Source: Anaerolineaceae bacterium (lineage in GTDB: Bacteria > Chloroflexota > Anaerolineae > Anaerolineales > UBA11657). From it: 64,000 bases of DNA. Made by a program: the position numbers and the translations under genes. The notes beneath the pieces were generated by a model. That model was not told the DNA's origin and ran no database searches. It saw only the letters and a program-made list of their open reading frames with translations. The stretch covers positions 186,001 through 250,000 of the forward strand of contig BGOS01000023.1 of assembly GCA_003569365.1 (NCBI GenBank). The letters are read 5' to 3'. Positions 25,897-36,143 of the stretch are shown piece by piece (the first letter of the stretch is position 1; each line of letters begins with the position of its first letter).

Positions 25897-26343
25897 ATGA
25901 ACGCGACTGAGGACTTTCTTCCGGCAAAACTGGCGGAGATTGTGGCCAACTTTGGGGAGTGTGAGGGCGCTGAGAAGATTGAGCTGCTCTTGCAATACAC
26001 CGAAAGTATGCCGCCGCTGCCCGCTGCTTTGCGCGAGCGCCTGGGGCCCTTGGAACAGGTGCATGAGTGCGTGACGCCCATCTTTGTGGGTGTTGAAGCG
26101 AGTGCGGCACGCCAACTTACTTTTTATTTTGACATACCCTTGGAGTCGCCGACGGTGCGCGGGTTTGCGGCATTGATGGCTGAGGGCCTCGACGGCTGCC
26201 TGCCCGAAGAAGTGCTGCAGGTGCCGGGCGACTTTTTTGGGCCGATGGGCTTGCAGGCGGTGCTGACACCGCAGCGCATGAACGGCATCTCTGCAATCCT
26301 GCGCCATATGCAGCATCAGGCGCGCAAGTTTCTGCCAGCGTAG
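25897..26343 (+). CDS. sufE: Cysteine desulfuration protein SufE
   Basis: This 148-residue protein accepts sulfur from SufS and stimulates it. The family wording is present: LAEIVANFGECEGAEKIELLLQYTESMPPLP at the N-terminus and the persulfide cysteine in LEQVHECVTPIFV, with FDIPLESPTVRGFAALMAEGLDG afterwards. Both SufE and SufU are therefore present, with sufE outside the operon. It starts with the ATG at 25897, 89 nt after the lipoprotein gene. Confidence 0.92.
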   Translation: MNATEDFLPAKLAEIVANFGECEGAEKIELLLQYTESMPPLPAALRERLGPLEQVHECVTPIFVGVEASAARQLTFYFDIPLESPTVRGFAALMAEGLDGCLPEEVLQVPGDFFGPMGLQAVLTPQRMNGISAILRHMQHQARKFLPA

Positions 26344-26439
26344 CTGGCACGGGCGACGGCAGCCCGCGTTGCTGCTTGCTTTTGGCAGCTGCTAGCAGCG
26401 GGCAGCCAGCCGTGCAAGCGATTTTGTTTCTGTGTTGGG

Positions 26440-27045
26440 CTAGCTGCGAATCGCTGCCGCAATCTCATCCAGATCGCCGGTGGTTAAATCATCCACAGCG
26501 TCTGCTTCAAATGCTTCTTCAATCAGGGCGAGTGCTTCGGCAGCTTTGAGATTGGCGAGGGCCACAATGATGATGCCGTTGAGGGTGGGCGGATTGTGCG
26601 CAAAGTTTGCGAGCAGTCCGATGAGTGCTTGGACACACGCGCCGCGGTGCTGCGCGCCCATCAGCTCCAGGCTGAGCACTGCGCCGCCGCGCGCAAAGAG
26701 TGGATGGCCTGCGTTGCCGGCGTAGGCGGTGATGGCGGGGGTGGCCGCGCGTCCCAGCAGCGCAAGCACGCGTGGCAATTCCTCGACCACCCATGTGTCC
26801 GTTTCCATTTGGTGAAAGAGGTTGAGCAGGTGGCCGACGGCGCTGCCGGCACCAAGCTGGCCAAGCGCCCGGCGGGCATGCACGGCTGCTGATTGCAGCG
26901 CACCACTTTCAGCAGGGTTGGTTGCAATTTCAATCAGCGCGCTAACATGCGCCGGTTCAATGCCGAGCGCGGAATACTTTGGCCAGTCTGCGAGGCGGCT
27001 CGGTTCGGGCAGCTGCTGCAGCAATTGCATGATGGCGGTGGTCAT
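26440..27045 (-). CDS. HEAT-repeat-like protein
   Basis: This 201-residue, all-helical, Ala/Leu-rich protein has paired helices with conserved Asp/Arg turns (VVEELPRVLALLGRAATPAITAYAGN, then LFARGGAVLSLELMG), resembling HEAT or PBS-lyase-type repeats. An acidic C-terminus (EEAFEADAVDDLTTGDLDEIAAAIRS) follows. There are no enzyme motifs. Its start overlaps the glycosyltransferase stop by ATGA, so the two are translationally coupled. It is probably a protein-binding scaffold; the target is unknown. Confidence 0.65.
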   Translation of the reverse strand: MTTAIMQLLQQLPEPSRLADWPKYSALGIEPAHVSALIEIATNPAESGALQSAAVHARRALGQLGAGSAVGHLLNLFHQMETDTWVVEELPRVLALLGRAATPAITAYAGNAGHPLFARGGAVLSLELMGAQHRGACVQALIGLLANFAHNPPTLNGIIIVALANLKAAEALALIEEAFEADAVDDLTTGDLDEIAAAIRS

Positions 27046-28205
27046 TGAGTGGCGCCTGCGTTGTGATTGGGTTCAGAGCTTAGCAGTTGCTGGTACACCG
27101 CGCGCGTGGCGATGGCAGTCTTGCGCCATGTAAACCCGGCAGCCTGCTTGCGGGCGCTTTCAACCAGTGTGCTGCGCGCATCCGGTTCGCTCAGCAAACG
27201 CTGCATTGCGCGCGTCCATTCGGCGGGGGTAAGCGGATTGAGCAGCCAGCCGCCCGCGCCAACAACCTCTGGCAGGCTGGCAGCCGTTGAGCACAGCACG
27301 GGTGTGCCACATGCCATTGCCTCGAGTGGCGGAAGGCCAAAACCCTCGTACAGGGATGGAAATGCAAAGACGCTGGCAGCGGACAGCAAGGCGGGAAGAT
27401 CCGCGTCCGGCACGCGGTTCAGCAGGCGCACATGCGGTTCAAGTCCGCTGTGCTCCAGTGCATTCAGAAAGTCACGGTAAAGCCAGCCGCGTTTGCCGGC
27501 GATGGCGAGCACCACATCCGGCTCCGCGGCCAGCAGGGCGCCGAAAGCGTGCAGCAGCATGGTGTGGTTTTTGCGCGGTTCAAGCGTGCCCACTGTAAGC
27601 ACGAAGCGTTGTGGCAGGTTGTAACGCTGGCGCACAGCCGCGAGCTGCTGCGGGTCGGTAACCGGTGCAAACCGGGCATCAATCCCCTCGGGAATCACAT
27701 GGATTTTTTCGGGCGGCAGATTGAGCACGCGCAGCGCATCGCGCTTGGTGTTGCGGGAGACCGCAATGATGGCGTCCGCCTGCTGCAGAAAGCGTGGCAG
27801 CATAAATTCAAAGAAGACTTTGTTTTGCCACAGGTGATGTTCCGGGAACAAAAACGGAATTACATCGTGCAGTGTAAAGACCGTGCGCATGCTTCGCAAA
27901 CGCGGCAGCAGGTGCCCGGTGCTGTGGTAGAGATGTGCACCGGAAAAATCGCGGTCCATGGCCAGCGGTCCAAAATAGCTGGCTGCGTTGCGCAAGCGCC
28001 ACAGTTTGTTGCCGTGCGGGAAAGGGTACCGGGGCAGATGCGCAAGATCGTGCGGCACCGCAGCCTGGCGGGAAAGGTTGTAAGCCAGTGCGTATTCAGC
28101 TTGCGGGTCAAGCTCCAGCAGGCCACGCAGCAGGCCGGCAGTGTAGCGCCCCAGGCCGGCTTGTTGCTGCAGCGCGGGCGAGGCTTCGACGCAGATGCGC
28201 GGCAT
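27042..28205 (-). CDS. GT4-family glycosyltransferase
   Basis: The 387 residues form a GT-B fold. The N-terminal acceptor domain carries GLGRYTAGLLRGLLEL. The hinge reads ADAIIAVSRNTKRDALRVLNLPPEKIHVIPEGID. The nucleotide-sugar domain has LTVGTLEPRKNH and the donor-binding E-x7-E motif in FPSLYEGFGLPPLEAMACGTPVL. It is typical of mannosyl- or glucosyltransferases of cell-surface polysaccharide synthesis. It is the middle gene of a ribokinase-glycosyltransferase-HEAT unit, 3 nt after the ribokinase stop. Confidence 0.92.
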   Translation of the reverse strand: MPRICVEASPALQQQAGLGRYTAGLLRGLLELDPQAEYALAYNLSRQAAVPHDLAHLPRYPFPHGNKLWRLRNAASYFGPLAMDRDFSGAHLYHSTGHLLPRLRSMRTVFTLHDVIPFLFPEHHLWQNKVFFEFMLPRFLQQADAIIAVSRNTKRDALRVLNLPPEKIHVIPEGIDARFAPVTDPQQLAAVRQRYNLPQRFVLTVGTLEPRKNHTMLLHAFGALLAAEPDVVLAIAGKRGWLYRDFLNALEHSGLEPHVRLLNRVPDADLPALLSAASVFAFPSLYEGFGLPPLEAMACGTPVLCSTAASLPEVVGAGGWLLNPLTPAEWTRAMQRLLSEPDARSTLVESARKQAAGFTWRKTAIATRAVYQQLLSSEPNHNAGATQ

Positions 28206-28208
28206 GCG

Positions 28209-29138
28209 CTAGGCTGCAGCTGCTGGCTGCAGCCGCAGCAACTGTTCCACGGCGGCGCGGTCCGGCATGGCATCCTGTGCGCCGCGTTTGGTGGTGCACA
28301 GTGCTCCCGCGGCGCTTGCCCAGCGCAGTGCAGTGGCAAACGGCTGGCTGGCTGCAAGCGCAGCTGCGAGCGCGCCATTGAATGCATCTCCCGCAGCCAC
28401 AGTATCGATGGCGTTCACTTTGAAGGCCGGCGAGTAACCGCTGCTCGTGCCATCCACAAAGTACGCGCCGCGTTCGCCAAGCTTGATTACCACGCGGCCA
28501 ACGCCGCGTTCACAGAGCTGGCGCGCGGCGCGTTCGATGGCGGGCGGTGCATCCAAGTCAAAGCCAACCAGCATGCGCGCCTCGACTTCGTTGGGGGTGA
28601 GAACATCAATCAACGGGTACAGCTCCGCGGGGAGCAGGGCTGCGGGCGCGGGATCGAGGATGACTGTGAGGCCGGCGGCGCGTGCGGCACGCGCGGCAGC
28701 GAGTACGGATGGCATGGGCACCTCGAGCTGCAGCAGCAGCACGCGTGCACCGGCGGCGGCATGTTGCAGGCGCTGTACATCCGCAGCATCCATGGCGGCA
28801 TTAGCGCCCGGCACAACAATGATGTTGTTCTGGCCGGCGTCATCAACCGCAATAATGGCCACGCCCGAAGACGTTCCCTCCGTGGTCGTTACTGCGCTTA
28901 CGTCCACCTTGTCCGCGCGTAAAGCCTGCAACAGCGCCGCGCCAAAAACGTCTGCACCCACGCGCCCGAACATTTGCGTTGCGCTGCCCAGGCGGGCACA
29001 GGCCACCGCTTGGTTTGCGCCTTTGCCGCCGGGCACGGTTGAGAATTGTGTTCCCAAAATGGTCTCGCCCGCCGCCGGCAGGTGCGGCGTGCGCGCCACA
29101 AGATCCATGTTGATGCTTCCGAAAACCAGAATAGTCAT
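28209..29138 (-). CDS. rbsK: Ribokinase (PfkB family)
   Basis: The 309 residues phosphorylate D-ribose (or a related sugar) at O5 using ATP. N-terminal VFGSINMDLVARTPHLPAAGET and PGGKGANQAVACARLG match ribokinase, including the GGKGANQA sugar-binding stretch. The catalytic Asp lies in VAAGDAFNGALA. The start is the ATG at 29138. No ribose transporter is adjacent. It is coupled to a glycosyltransferase gene, so the true substrate could be another sugar. Confidence 0.9.
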   Translation of the reverse strand: MTILVFGSINMDLVARTPHLPAAGETILGTQFSTVPGGKGANQAVACARLGSATQMFGRVGADVFGAALLQALRADKVDVSAVTTTEGTSSGVAIIAVDDAGQNNIIVVPGANAAMDAADVQRLQHAAAGARVLLLQLEVPMPSVLAAARAARAAGLTVILDPAPAALLPAELYPLIDVLTPNEVEARMLVGFDLDAPPAIERAARQLCERGVGRVVIKLGERGAYFVDGTSSGYSPAFKVNAIDTVAAGDAFNGALAAALAASQPFATALRWASAAGALCTTKRGAQDAMPDRAAVEQLLRLQPAAAA

Positions 29139-29453
29139 TGCGAACGCCGATCCCGAATTCAGATTTTCGCACAGCTTTGCCGCGCGAGTGTGGTGTGGAA
29201 GGTAAACTGCGTCGGGCCGTGTAACTGATTGCCGGGCAAGATGGATCGGCGGGGATTAAGGAGGCGTAAAGTTGGGTTGTGGCTGGCGATGGTTTGGCGG
29301 ATACTGTGGAAACATGCGTGCAAAATGGCAGCAGCTGGCGGGCTGGCGCCGGTTTGCAGGCGGCTGCCAGCCTGTCGCGTTGCTGCGCTTACGCAGCGCA
29401 AATTTTTTCCGTGTATCTTTAAGCCGTGTTGAAAACAATATGCGGGGTGCCGT
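29139..29453. other. Divergent intergenic region upstream of clpB with terminator-like hairpin
   Basis: GCTGCG-CTTA-CGCAGC (29382-29397) followed by GCAAATTTTTT resembles an intrinsic terminator on the + strand, ending 47 nt before the clpB ATG. I see no CIRCE element (TTAGCACTC repeat) and no clear heat-shock promoter. The rest holds no gene. Confidence 0.5.
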
Positions 29454-32039
29454 ATGGATTTGAATAAACTGACCGACAAGGCGCAAGAGGCTGTGCTGGC
29501 GGCGCAGGCGATGGCGAATGCGCACGGGCCGGCGTTGATTCAGCCGGCGCACTTGCTGCTGGCGCTGTTGCGCCAAGCTGATGGCGTGGTGCCGGCGGTG
29601 GTGGCGGGTGCCGGTGTGAATGCGCATGATTTGGCGGAGGAGGTGAGCCGCGAGCTTGAGCGCCTGCCCAAGAGCAGCCGCACGGATGGCAAGACCGGGC
29701 TGGCGCCCGCGGCGGGAGATGTGCTTAAGAATGCGCTGGATGAAGCGGACCGCATGAAGGACGATTTTTGCTCGACCGAGCATGTGCTGCTGGCGCTGGC
29801 GGATTGCAAAGCAGAGCAGGCGCGGCTGCGCAAGCACGGGCTTGCGCGCGAGCAAATTCTTAAAGCGTTGACCCGCGTGCGGGGCAGCCAGCGGGTGACT
29901 TCCAAAAATCCAGAGGGCACCTTTCGGGCGCTGGAGCGTTACGGGCGCGATCTGACGGAGCTGGCGCGCCAGGGCAAGCTGGACCCGGTGATTGGGCGCG
30001 ACGAAGAAATCCGGCGTGTGATGCAGGTGCTCTCGCGCCGCACCAAGAACAATCCGGCATTGATTGGGGAGCCGGGGGTTGGCAAGACTGCGATTGTGGA
30101 GGGCTTGGCGCAGCGCATTGTGAAGGGCGATGTGCCAGAGGGATTGAAGGACAAGCGTCTGATCGCGCTGGACATGGGGGCGCTGATTGCGGGCGCCAAG
30201 TTTCGCGGTGAGTTTGAGGAGCGCTTGAAAGCGCTGCTGAAGGAAGTTACTGACGCTGCGGGCGAAGTTCTGCTGTTTGTGGATGAGATGCACACGGTGG
30301 TGGGCGCAGGCGCAGCCGAAGGCGCCATGGATGCGGGCAACATGCTAAAGCCGTTGCTGGCGCGCGGCGAGCTGCACTTGATGGGCGCCACAACGCTGGA
30401 TGAGTACCGCACTTACATCGAGAAGGATGCTGCGCTGGAGCGGCGTTTTCAGCCGGTGATGGTGGAGGAGCCCTCTGTGGATGATACGATCTCGATCTTG
30501 CGCGGGCTGAAGCAGCGCTACGAACTGCACCACGGCGTGCGCATTCAAGATAGTGCCGTAGTGAGTGCGGCCACCCTGAGCCAGCGGTACATTGCGGACC
30601 GGCAGCTGCCGGACAAGGCCATTGACCTGATTGACGAGGCGGCTTCGCGGCTGCGCATGGAAATTGATTCGAAGCCGCAAGCGCTCGATGACATTGACCG
30701 CAGCTGCCTGCAGTTGGAGATTGAGCGCGCGGCGCTGCTGCAAGAACGCGATGCCGCTTCCAAGGAGCGCCTGCAGCAGCTGGAAACGCAGCTGGCCGGG
30801 CAGCAACGCGCAGCTGGTGTCTTGCGCAGCCGCTGGGAACTGGAGAAGGCTGCCATTCAGGAGATGCGCCAGACGCGCAAGCGCGTGGAGGCGACAGGCG
30901 TGGAAATTGAGCAGGCCGAGCGGCAATCCAATCTGGAAGCGGCGGCGCGCTTGCGCTATGGCACACTGCGCGAGCTGGAGCTGCAGCTGAGCGCACAGGA
31001 GCGCGACCTAAAAAACCGGCAGGGCGATGTGCCGTTGTTGAAAGAAGAAGTGGATGCAGAAGACATTGCGCAGGTGGTTGCCAAGTGGACGGGCATTCCA
31101 GTGGCGCGGTTGCTGCAGACGGAGATCGACAAGCTGCTGCACATGGAAGAGAATCTGGAGCGACGCGTGGTGGGGCAGGCGCAGGCGGTGCGCATGGTGT
31201 CGAACGCGGTGCGGCGGGCGCGTTCCGGATTGCAGGATCCCAACCGGCCGATCGGGTCGTTTATCTTTTTGGGCATGACGGGCGTGGGCAAGACGGAGCT
31301 GGCGCGGGCGCTGGCGGAATTTTTGTTTGATGACGAAGCGGCGCTGGTGCGGCTGGATATGAGCGAGTATCAGGAACGCCATTCGGTGGCGCGCATGCTG
31401 GGCGCGCCGCCCGGGTATGTGGGCTACGATGCCGGCGGCCAGCTGACCGAGGCTGTGCGCCGGCGGCCCTACAGCGTGGTGCTATTTGATGAGATTGAAA
31501 AAGCGCATGCCGATGTGTTCAATGCACTGCTGCAAATGCTGGATGACGGACGGCTGACTGACGGACAGGGACGCACCGCATACTTTAAGAATACGGTTGT
31601 GATCATGACCAGCAATCTGGGCAGTGAGGTTTGGAGCAGCAGCGGTGGCGGCACGCGCGAGGAGGCACTGGAAGTGCTGCGCGGGCACTTCCGCCCGGAG
31701 TTCCTAAATCGGGTTGATGACATTGTCGTGTTTCGCCCGCTGCAACGCGCACAGATGACGGCAATCGTGGAGATCCAGCTTGGCCGGTTGCGCAAGCTGC
31801 TGGCTGAGCGCAAGCTGACGCTGGAGCTGACGGACTTGGCCGTCGCGCACCTGATTGAGAAAGGCTGGGACCCGGCCTTTGGCGCGCGTCCGCTGAAACG
31901 CGCAATCCAGCATGAGCTGCAGGATCCGCTGGCAGTGCGTTTGCTGGAGGGCGGGTATGAAGCTGGCGATACAGTGCGCGTGACGCTGGAAGGCGATGCG
32001 TTGGTATTCCTGCCGCGCGCTGTGAGCGCGAATGCTTAA
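29454..32039 (+). CDS. clpB: Protein disaggregase ClpB
   Basis: This 861-residue AAA+ chaperone cooperates with DnaK to rescue aggregated proteins. The N-domain is residues 1-145 ([20 protein letters not shown]). AAA-1 has Walker A GEPGVGKT near residue 205 and the GARYRGxFE-like loop [14 protein letters not shown]. The coiled-coil middle domain is about residues 400-520. AAA-2 has [17 protein letters not shown] near residue 606 and the pore loop GYVGYD. The C-terminal D2 small domain is present. The length matches the family. It is 30 nt before the phosphatase gene and probably cotranscribed with it. Confidence 0.96.
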   Translation: MDLNKLTDKAQEAVLAAQAMANAHGPALIQPAHLLLALLRQADGVVPAVVAGAGVNAHDLAEEVSRELERLPKSSRTDGKTGLAPAAGDVLKNALDEADRMKDDFCSTEHVLLALADCKAEQARLRKHGLAREQILKALTRVRGSQRVTSKNPEGTFRALERYGRDLTELARQGKLDPVIGRDEEIRRVMQVLSRRTKNNPALIGEPGVGKTAIVEGLAQRIVKGDVPEGLKDKRLIALDMGALIAGAKFRGEFEERLKALLKEVTDAAGEVLLFVDEMHTVVGAGAAEGAMDAGNMLKPLLARGELHLMGATTLDEYRTYIEKDAALERRFQPVMVEEPSVDDTISILRGLKQRYELHHGVRIQDSAVVSAATLSQRYIADRQLPDKAIDLIDEAASRLRMEIDSKPQALDDIDRSCLQLEIERAALLQERDAASKERLQQLETQLAGQQRAAGVLRSRWELEKAAIQEMRQTRKRVEATGVEIEQAERQSNLEAAARLRYGTLRELELQLSAQERDLKNRQGDVPLLKEEVDAEDIAQVVAKWTGIPVARLLQTEIDKLLHMEENLERRVVGQAQAVRMVSNAVRRARSGLQDPNRPIGSFIFLGMTGVGKTELARALAEFLFDDEAALVRLDMSEYQERHSVARMLGAPPGYVGYDAGGQLTEAVRRRPYSVVLFDEIEKAHADVFNALLQMLDDGRLTDGQGRTAYFKNTVVIMTSNLGSEVWSSSGGGTREEALEVLRGHFRPEFLNRVDDIVVFRPLQRAQMTAIVEIQLGRLRKLLAERKLTLELTDLAVAHLIEKGWDPAFGARPLKRAIQHELQDPLAVRLLEGGYEAGDTVRVTLEGDALVFLPRAVSANA

Positions 32040-32069
32040 CTGCAGCTGACCAGAGCCGCTACAACTCAA

Positions 32070-32957
32070 ATGTTAAGTAGTTTTAGAAAGTGGTGGCAGC
32101 GCGCACCAGCTGCGCAATCGCAACCGCAACCGCTGCAGCGCAAGCGGGCCGCTCCCCGCGGCAGCGGGCAGCTGCCGGCGCCGATAACTTTTGGCCAGCT
32201 TGTGGTGGGTGCGGCGCAAAGTTCCGGCTTGCAGCGCACAAGCAATGAGGATGCGTTGTTTGCCAATGTGGAAATTCTTGGCACGGCCGGAAATCCAACG
32301 CAAACGGGATTGTTTGTAGTTGCAGATGGAGTGGGCGGACACCGCCACGGCGCGCAGGCGAGTGCACTGGCAGTGCAGACTGTGGCACAGGCAGTAGTTC
32401 CAGCGCTGCTGGCGGCGCAAGCTGATGGTGGTTTTGTGCAGGGCTTTGACGCGCAAGCGAGCTTGAGCGCAGCGCTTGGCGCTGCCAACATGGCGGTGTT
32501 TGCGGCATACCCGGGCAGCGGCACTACAGTAATTGCTGCGCTGGTGTCGGGCGGGCGCTTGCATCTGGCGCACGTGGGGGACAGCCGCGCCATGCTTGTG
32601 GAAGCACATGGCTTGCGCGCACTAACTGAGGATCACACGCTGGTGCGCCGCCTGCAGACCGCGGGGCACATTACCGCAGAGCAGGCGGCAGTGCACCCGC
32701 AGCGCAGCACTTTGCTGCGCGCCGTGGGGCAGGGCGAAGGCTTGCAAGTTGACAGCAGCGCGCATGCATTTGAGCCGGGGGGCCGGCTACTGTTATGCAC
32801 GGACGGATTGTGGGGCTGCGTCAACGATGCTGAACTTCATCAAATTATTTTTGCCGCAGCGGACCCGCAGTCTGCGTGCGTTGAGATGGTGAACGCGGCC
32901 AATCTGGCCGGTGGTCCGGATAACATCAGCGCACTGCTGGTGCATTATGCGAGGTAA
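32070..32957 (+). CDS. PP2C-family serine/threonine phosphatase
   Basis: The product is 295 residues. Metal and catalytic motifs are intact: [54 protein letters not shown] and [13 protein letters not shown]. The first 45 residues are basic and Pro/Gln-rich and look disordered. It would remove phosphate from Ser/Thr or regulate a partner-switching path. No matching Hanks-type kinase is in the window. The response-regulator gene starts 5 nt after its stop, so the two are coupled. Confidence 0.92.
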   Translation: MLSSFRKWWQRAPAAQSQPQPLQRKRAAPRGSGQLPAPITFGQLVVGAAQSSGLQRTSNEDALFANVEILGTAGNPTQTGLFVVADGVGGHRHGAQASALAVQTVAQAVVPALLAAQADGGFVQGFDAQASLSAALGAANMAVFAAYPGSGTTVIAALVSGGRLHLAHVGDSRAMLVEAHGLRALTEDHTLVRRLQTAGHITAEQAAVHPQRSTLLRAVGQGEGLQVDSSAHAFEPGGRLLLCTDGLWGCVNDAELHQIIFAAADPQSACVEMVNAANLAGGPDNISALLVHYAR

Positions 32958-32962
32958 GTACA

Positions 32963-33688
32963 ATGCCCAAAACTGACAAACCGCGCGACACCCGGCGGAT
33001 TTTGGTGGTTGATGACGAGCCGCGCATGACGCGCTTCATCCGCATGAATTTGGATCTGGAGGGCTTCAGTGTGCATGAGGCTTATGACGGAAAAGAGGCG
33101 CTGGACCGCGTGCGAGAAGTGCTGCCCGATCTTGTGATTCTGGATGTGATGATGCCCAAGCTGGACGGTTTTCAAACGCTGCAGATGATGCGCGAGGTTT
33201 CGAGCGTGCCCGTGATCATGCTCACGGCGCGTGCCAGCGAAGACGACCGGGTGCGCGGGTTGGAGCTGGGGGCGGACGATTACATCACCAAGCCCTTCAG
33301 CCCGCGCGAACTAGTGAGCCGCGTGCGCGCAGTTCTGCGGCGCACCGAGCCCTCGTCTGCCAGCGGCAAAGAGCCGATTGCGGTTGATGCGCGCCTGCAA
33401 ATTGACCTCGACCGGCGTGAAATATTTGTGGACGGCAAGCCGGTGAAATTGCGGCCGACGGAGTTTCGGCTGCTGTACCATTTGGTGAGCAACGCTGGCT
33501 GGGTGGTTCCGCATGATCAGCTGCTGGCAAAGGTTTGGGGCTACGAGTACCAGACCGAAACGCACTACCTGCGGCTGTATATAAATTATCTGCGTGACAA
33601 GCTGGAGCAGGATCCGCACAACCCCAGATATATTCTTACCGAGCGCGGTGTGGGCTATCGCTTTATAGACTATAAGAAGAAGGTGTAG
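32963..33688 (+). CDS. OmpR/PhoB-family response regulator (orphan)
   Basis: The 241 residues comprise a receiver domain about 12-125 with DDEP acidic pair, phospho-acceptor Asp in [10 protein letters not shown], Thr in MLTARAS and Lys in [10 protein letters not shown]. The winged-helix DNA-binding domain is about 140-235 ([21 protein letters not shown], then [10 protein letters not shown]). No histidine kinase is adjacent. The clpB-PP2C-regulator order suggests a stress-response unit. The last 26 nt overlap the end of the converging lysK. Confidence 0.95.
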   Translation: MPKTDKPRDTRRILVVDDEPRMTRFIRMNLDLEGFSVHEAYDGKEALDRVREVLPDLVILDVMMPKLDGFQTLQMMREVSSVPVIMLTARASEDDRVRGLELGADDYITKPFSPRELVSRVRAVLRRTEPSSASGKEPIAVDARLQIDLDRREIFVDGKPVKLRPTEFRLLYHLVSNAGWVVPHDQLLAKVWGYEYQTETHYLRLYINYLRDKLEQDPHNPRYILTERGVGYRFIDYKKKV

Positions 33689-34730
33689 CCAAGCCTTGAA
33701 TTAGCCCGCGCAGCACGGCCACGCTGTGCGCATATTCGCGCAGCGACAAATGTTCGTGTGGCGTGTGGTCAAGCGCAGAATCGCCGGGCCCGTAAGCAGC
33801 AGCCGGGCAGTTCCACAGCGGCCCCAAAATATTCAAGTCTGAAGTTCCGGTCTTGAGCACAAACTGTGGCTGGCCGCCGGCAGTGCGGATGGCGGCAAGA
33901 GCTGCGCGCACCAGCGGTGTGTTCTTCCCGGCGCGGTAGGCCGGCAGTGCGGCGCCGCTGGCCGCCACGGTGATCTCGGCGCCGCTCAGCATGCGCACTA
34001 CATCATCGGCCACTGCAGTGTGCAGGCCTTCCGGCAGGCGCAGGCAAATTTGCAATTGCGCCGATTCTTCGAGCCCGTCATTTTCAGAGTGCATGCTGCG
34101 CAGCAATGGTGTTACCTGGTCGAAAGTGCGTTCGCGCCCTTGATTGAATTCGCCTGCCCATTGCAGCAGGCGCTGCCAAGCGGCTGCAGCTTGTTCAGGC
34201 GCCGAAGCTGCTTCGCCGGCACTGTGCGTAATTGCCCGGCGCACCGTGAGATCAAACCAAGCGCTGCCTTTGTAGCCGAGCGTGATGCGCTCCCAGCCAC
34301 TGGGCTCACCCACCAGCAAAAAATCCGGGCGCGCAAAATTTGTGCGCAGGTGCAAGGCGCCAGGCGAAGCCGCTTCTTCGCCCACTGCGCCAATGACCGT
34401 GATGGTTAGCTCCGGCGCTGCTGCGGCAGCAGCAGCATCCACAAACGCGGCCAGCGCCCCCTTTGCATCCACCGCGCCACGCCCGTACAACAGGTCGCCT
34501 TCCACGCGCACCGCAATCTCACCCGGCACCGTGTCTATGTGCCCGAGCAGCAGCAGGTGGCGCGCCCCAGCGCCGATTGTGCCAATAGCATTGCCCGCAG
34601 CATCCACATGCGCAGACATACCAAGCGTTTGCATATGCTGCACCAGCCACTGCACCGCTGCGCTTTCGTGGCCAGACGGGCTGTGGCAGCGCAGCAAGCC
34701 AAGCAGCGTTTGTGGGATATCTTCACGCAT
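33663..34730 (-). CDS. lysK: [LysW]-lysine/ornithine hydrolase LysK (M20 family)
   Basis: The last step of the LysW route releases lysine (or ornithine) from the LysW carrier. The product is 355 residues from the ATG at 34730 ([22 protein letters not shown]); a TTG at 34751 is possible. M20 metallopeptidase landmarks are [13 protein letters not shown] (metal His/Asp), [14 protein letters not shown], and [10 protein letters not shown] with the catalytic Glu; DLNILGP-like wording follows later. It is the last gene of the lysWXYZJK operon but is separated from lysJ by 165 nt, so it may have extra regulation. Its end overlaps the response-regulator gene tail-to-tail. Confidence 0.92.
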   Translation of the reverse strand: MREDIPQTLLGLLRCHSPSGHESAAVQWLVQHMQTLGMSAHVDAAGNAIGTIGAGARHLLLLGHIDTVPGEIAVRVEGDLLYGRGAVDAKGALAAFVDAAAAAAAPELTITVIGAVGEEAASPGALHLRTNFARPDFLLVGEPSGWERITLGYKGSAWFDLTVRRAITHSAGEAASAPEQAAAAWQRLLQWAGEFNQGRERTFDQVTPLLRSMHSENDGLEESAQLQICLRLPEGLHTAVADDVVRMLSGAEITVAASGAALPAYRAGKNTPLVRAALAAIRTAGGQPQFVLKTGTSDLNILGPLWNCPAAAYGPGDSALDHTPHEHLSLREYAHSVAVLRGLIQGLATPSSYSL

Positions 34731-34895
34731 GTCAGGTTGCTTGTTTAGCAAAAAGGATTTGCAATTGCGCGGCTGTGCGCGGTGATGACTTTCGCCCGGT
34801 GCAAGGTGGCTGCTGTAGATGCGGGCGCGCTGCTGGTATGAGCGGCATTGTTTTTATGGCCTGGACGCTGTGGGATGCAGTTTGCAAATGCTGCC

Positions 34896-36131
34896 TCACA
34901 GGTTGCTGCGCAACACTTCCACCACCGCATGCTGCACACACCCTAAATCTTCCTCGCTGATAACCAGCGGCGGCAAAAGGCGCAGCACAGTGTTGCCTGC
35001 GGGCAGCGCCAGCACGCCGCGCGCTTGCAATGCTTGCAGCACCGGTGTTACTTTGGATTTCAGCTCCAGGCCGATCAGCAGGCCGAGGCCGCGCACTTCG
35101 CGCACGCCGGGCAGGTCAGCCGCGCGCAACGTTTGCATGAGAGCACTGCCCAGGCGCTCCGCGCGCTGCGGCAGCTGCTCGAATTGCAGCGCATGCAGGG
35201 CAGCCAGCGCTGCAGCGCACGCCAGCGGGTTTCCGCCAAAAGTTGAGCCATGCAGGCCGGTTGGCAACGCTCCAACGCGGCTGCCAATTAGTACCGCGCC
35301 GATGGGGATGCCGCCTGCAAGAGACTTGGCGCTGCACAGCAGATCCGGCTGCACCCCCGAATGCTCGCAGGCAAAGATGCGCCCGGTGCGGCCGATGCCG
35401 GTTTGCACTTCATCAATTATCAAAAGCGCGCCGTGCTCGTGGCACAAGCGCTGCGCCGCCAGAAGATATTGCGGATCCGCGGGGCGTACGCCGCCTTCGC
35501 CCTGAACCACTTCAAGAATTACCGCAGCAGTTTGGTTGGTCAAGGCAGCGGCAAGCGCGTCAACATCGTTATAGGTTACGTGCGTCACGCCGGCCAGCAG
35601 CGGCTCAAAGGGCTCGCGGTATTTATCCTGGCCGGTGAGGCTGAGAGCGCCCATTGTGCGGCCGTGAAAACTGCGCTTCGCACTGATTACGGCCGGCCGG
35701 CCGGTGCTCGCGCGCGCAAATTTGTAAGCTGCTTCCACCGCTTCGGTCCCAGAGTTGCACAGAAACGCGCGCTCAATCCCGGGTGGCGCCAACTCTACAA
35801 GGCGCTGCAAAAGCTGCGCGCGCTGATCGTTGTGAAAGATTTCCGGGCAGCTTAGGAGTTGGGCAGCCTGCTTTTGCACGGCAGCCACAACTGCGGGGTG
35901 GCAGTGCCCAAGGTTTGCGGCTCCCTGTCCGCCAACGCAATCGATGTACATATTGCCGGCGTCATCCCACACATGCGCGCCGGCTCCGCGCACAATCGTG
36001 AGCGGACGCTTTGAATAAACACCGCTGGTATGCGCGGCCTCCAAGTTCTGCCAGTGGCCGTTGCTGAGTTTGGGCTGCGGGAAAGTTGCCGCGGGTGTGG
36101 CAGTGATTGTGGCGGTTTCGTCTGCGGGCAT
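34896..36131 (-). CDS. lysJ: [LysW]-aminoadipate semialdehyde/glutamate semialdehyde transaminase LysJ
   Basis: This 411-residue class-III PLP aminotransferase (acetylornithine aminotransferase family) converts the LysW-bound semialdehyde to LysW-lysine or LysW-ornithine, with glutamate as donor. Motifs are CNSGTEAVEAAYKFAR, ILEVVQGEGGV, LIIDEVQTGIGRTG and the PLP Lys in LLCSAKSLAGGIPIGA. The first 30 residues (TATITATPAATFPQ) are an unusual low-complexity extension, so the start could be later. It lies 12 nt after lysZ. Confidence 0.94.
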   Translation of the reverse strand: MPADETATITATPAATFPQPKLSNGHWQNLEAAHTSGVYSKRPLTIVRGAGAHVWDDAGNMYIDCVGGQGAANLGHCHPAVVAAVQKQAAQLLSCPEIFHNDQRAQLLQRLVELAPPGIERAFLCNSGTEAVEAAYKFARASTGRPAVISAKRSFHGRTMGALSLTGQDKYREPFEPLLAGVTHVTYNDVDALAAALTNQTAAVILEVVQGEGGVRPADPQYLLAAQRLCHEHGALLIIDEVQTGIGRTGRIFACEHSGVQPDLLCSAKSLAGGIPIGAVLIGSRVGALPTGLHGSTFGGNPLACAAALAALHALQFEQLPQRAERLGSALMQTLRAADLPGVREVRGLGLLIGLELKSKVTPVLQALQARGVLALPAGNTVLRLLPPLVISEEDLGCVQHAVVEVLRSNL

Positions 36132-36143
36132 GGTGTGGGACTC

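Noticed and set aside
29139-29453. CIRCE (HrcA) operator before clpB
   Set aside because: The TTAGCACTC-N9-GAGTGCTAA repeat is not present.
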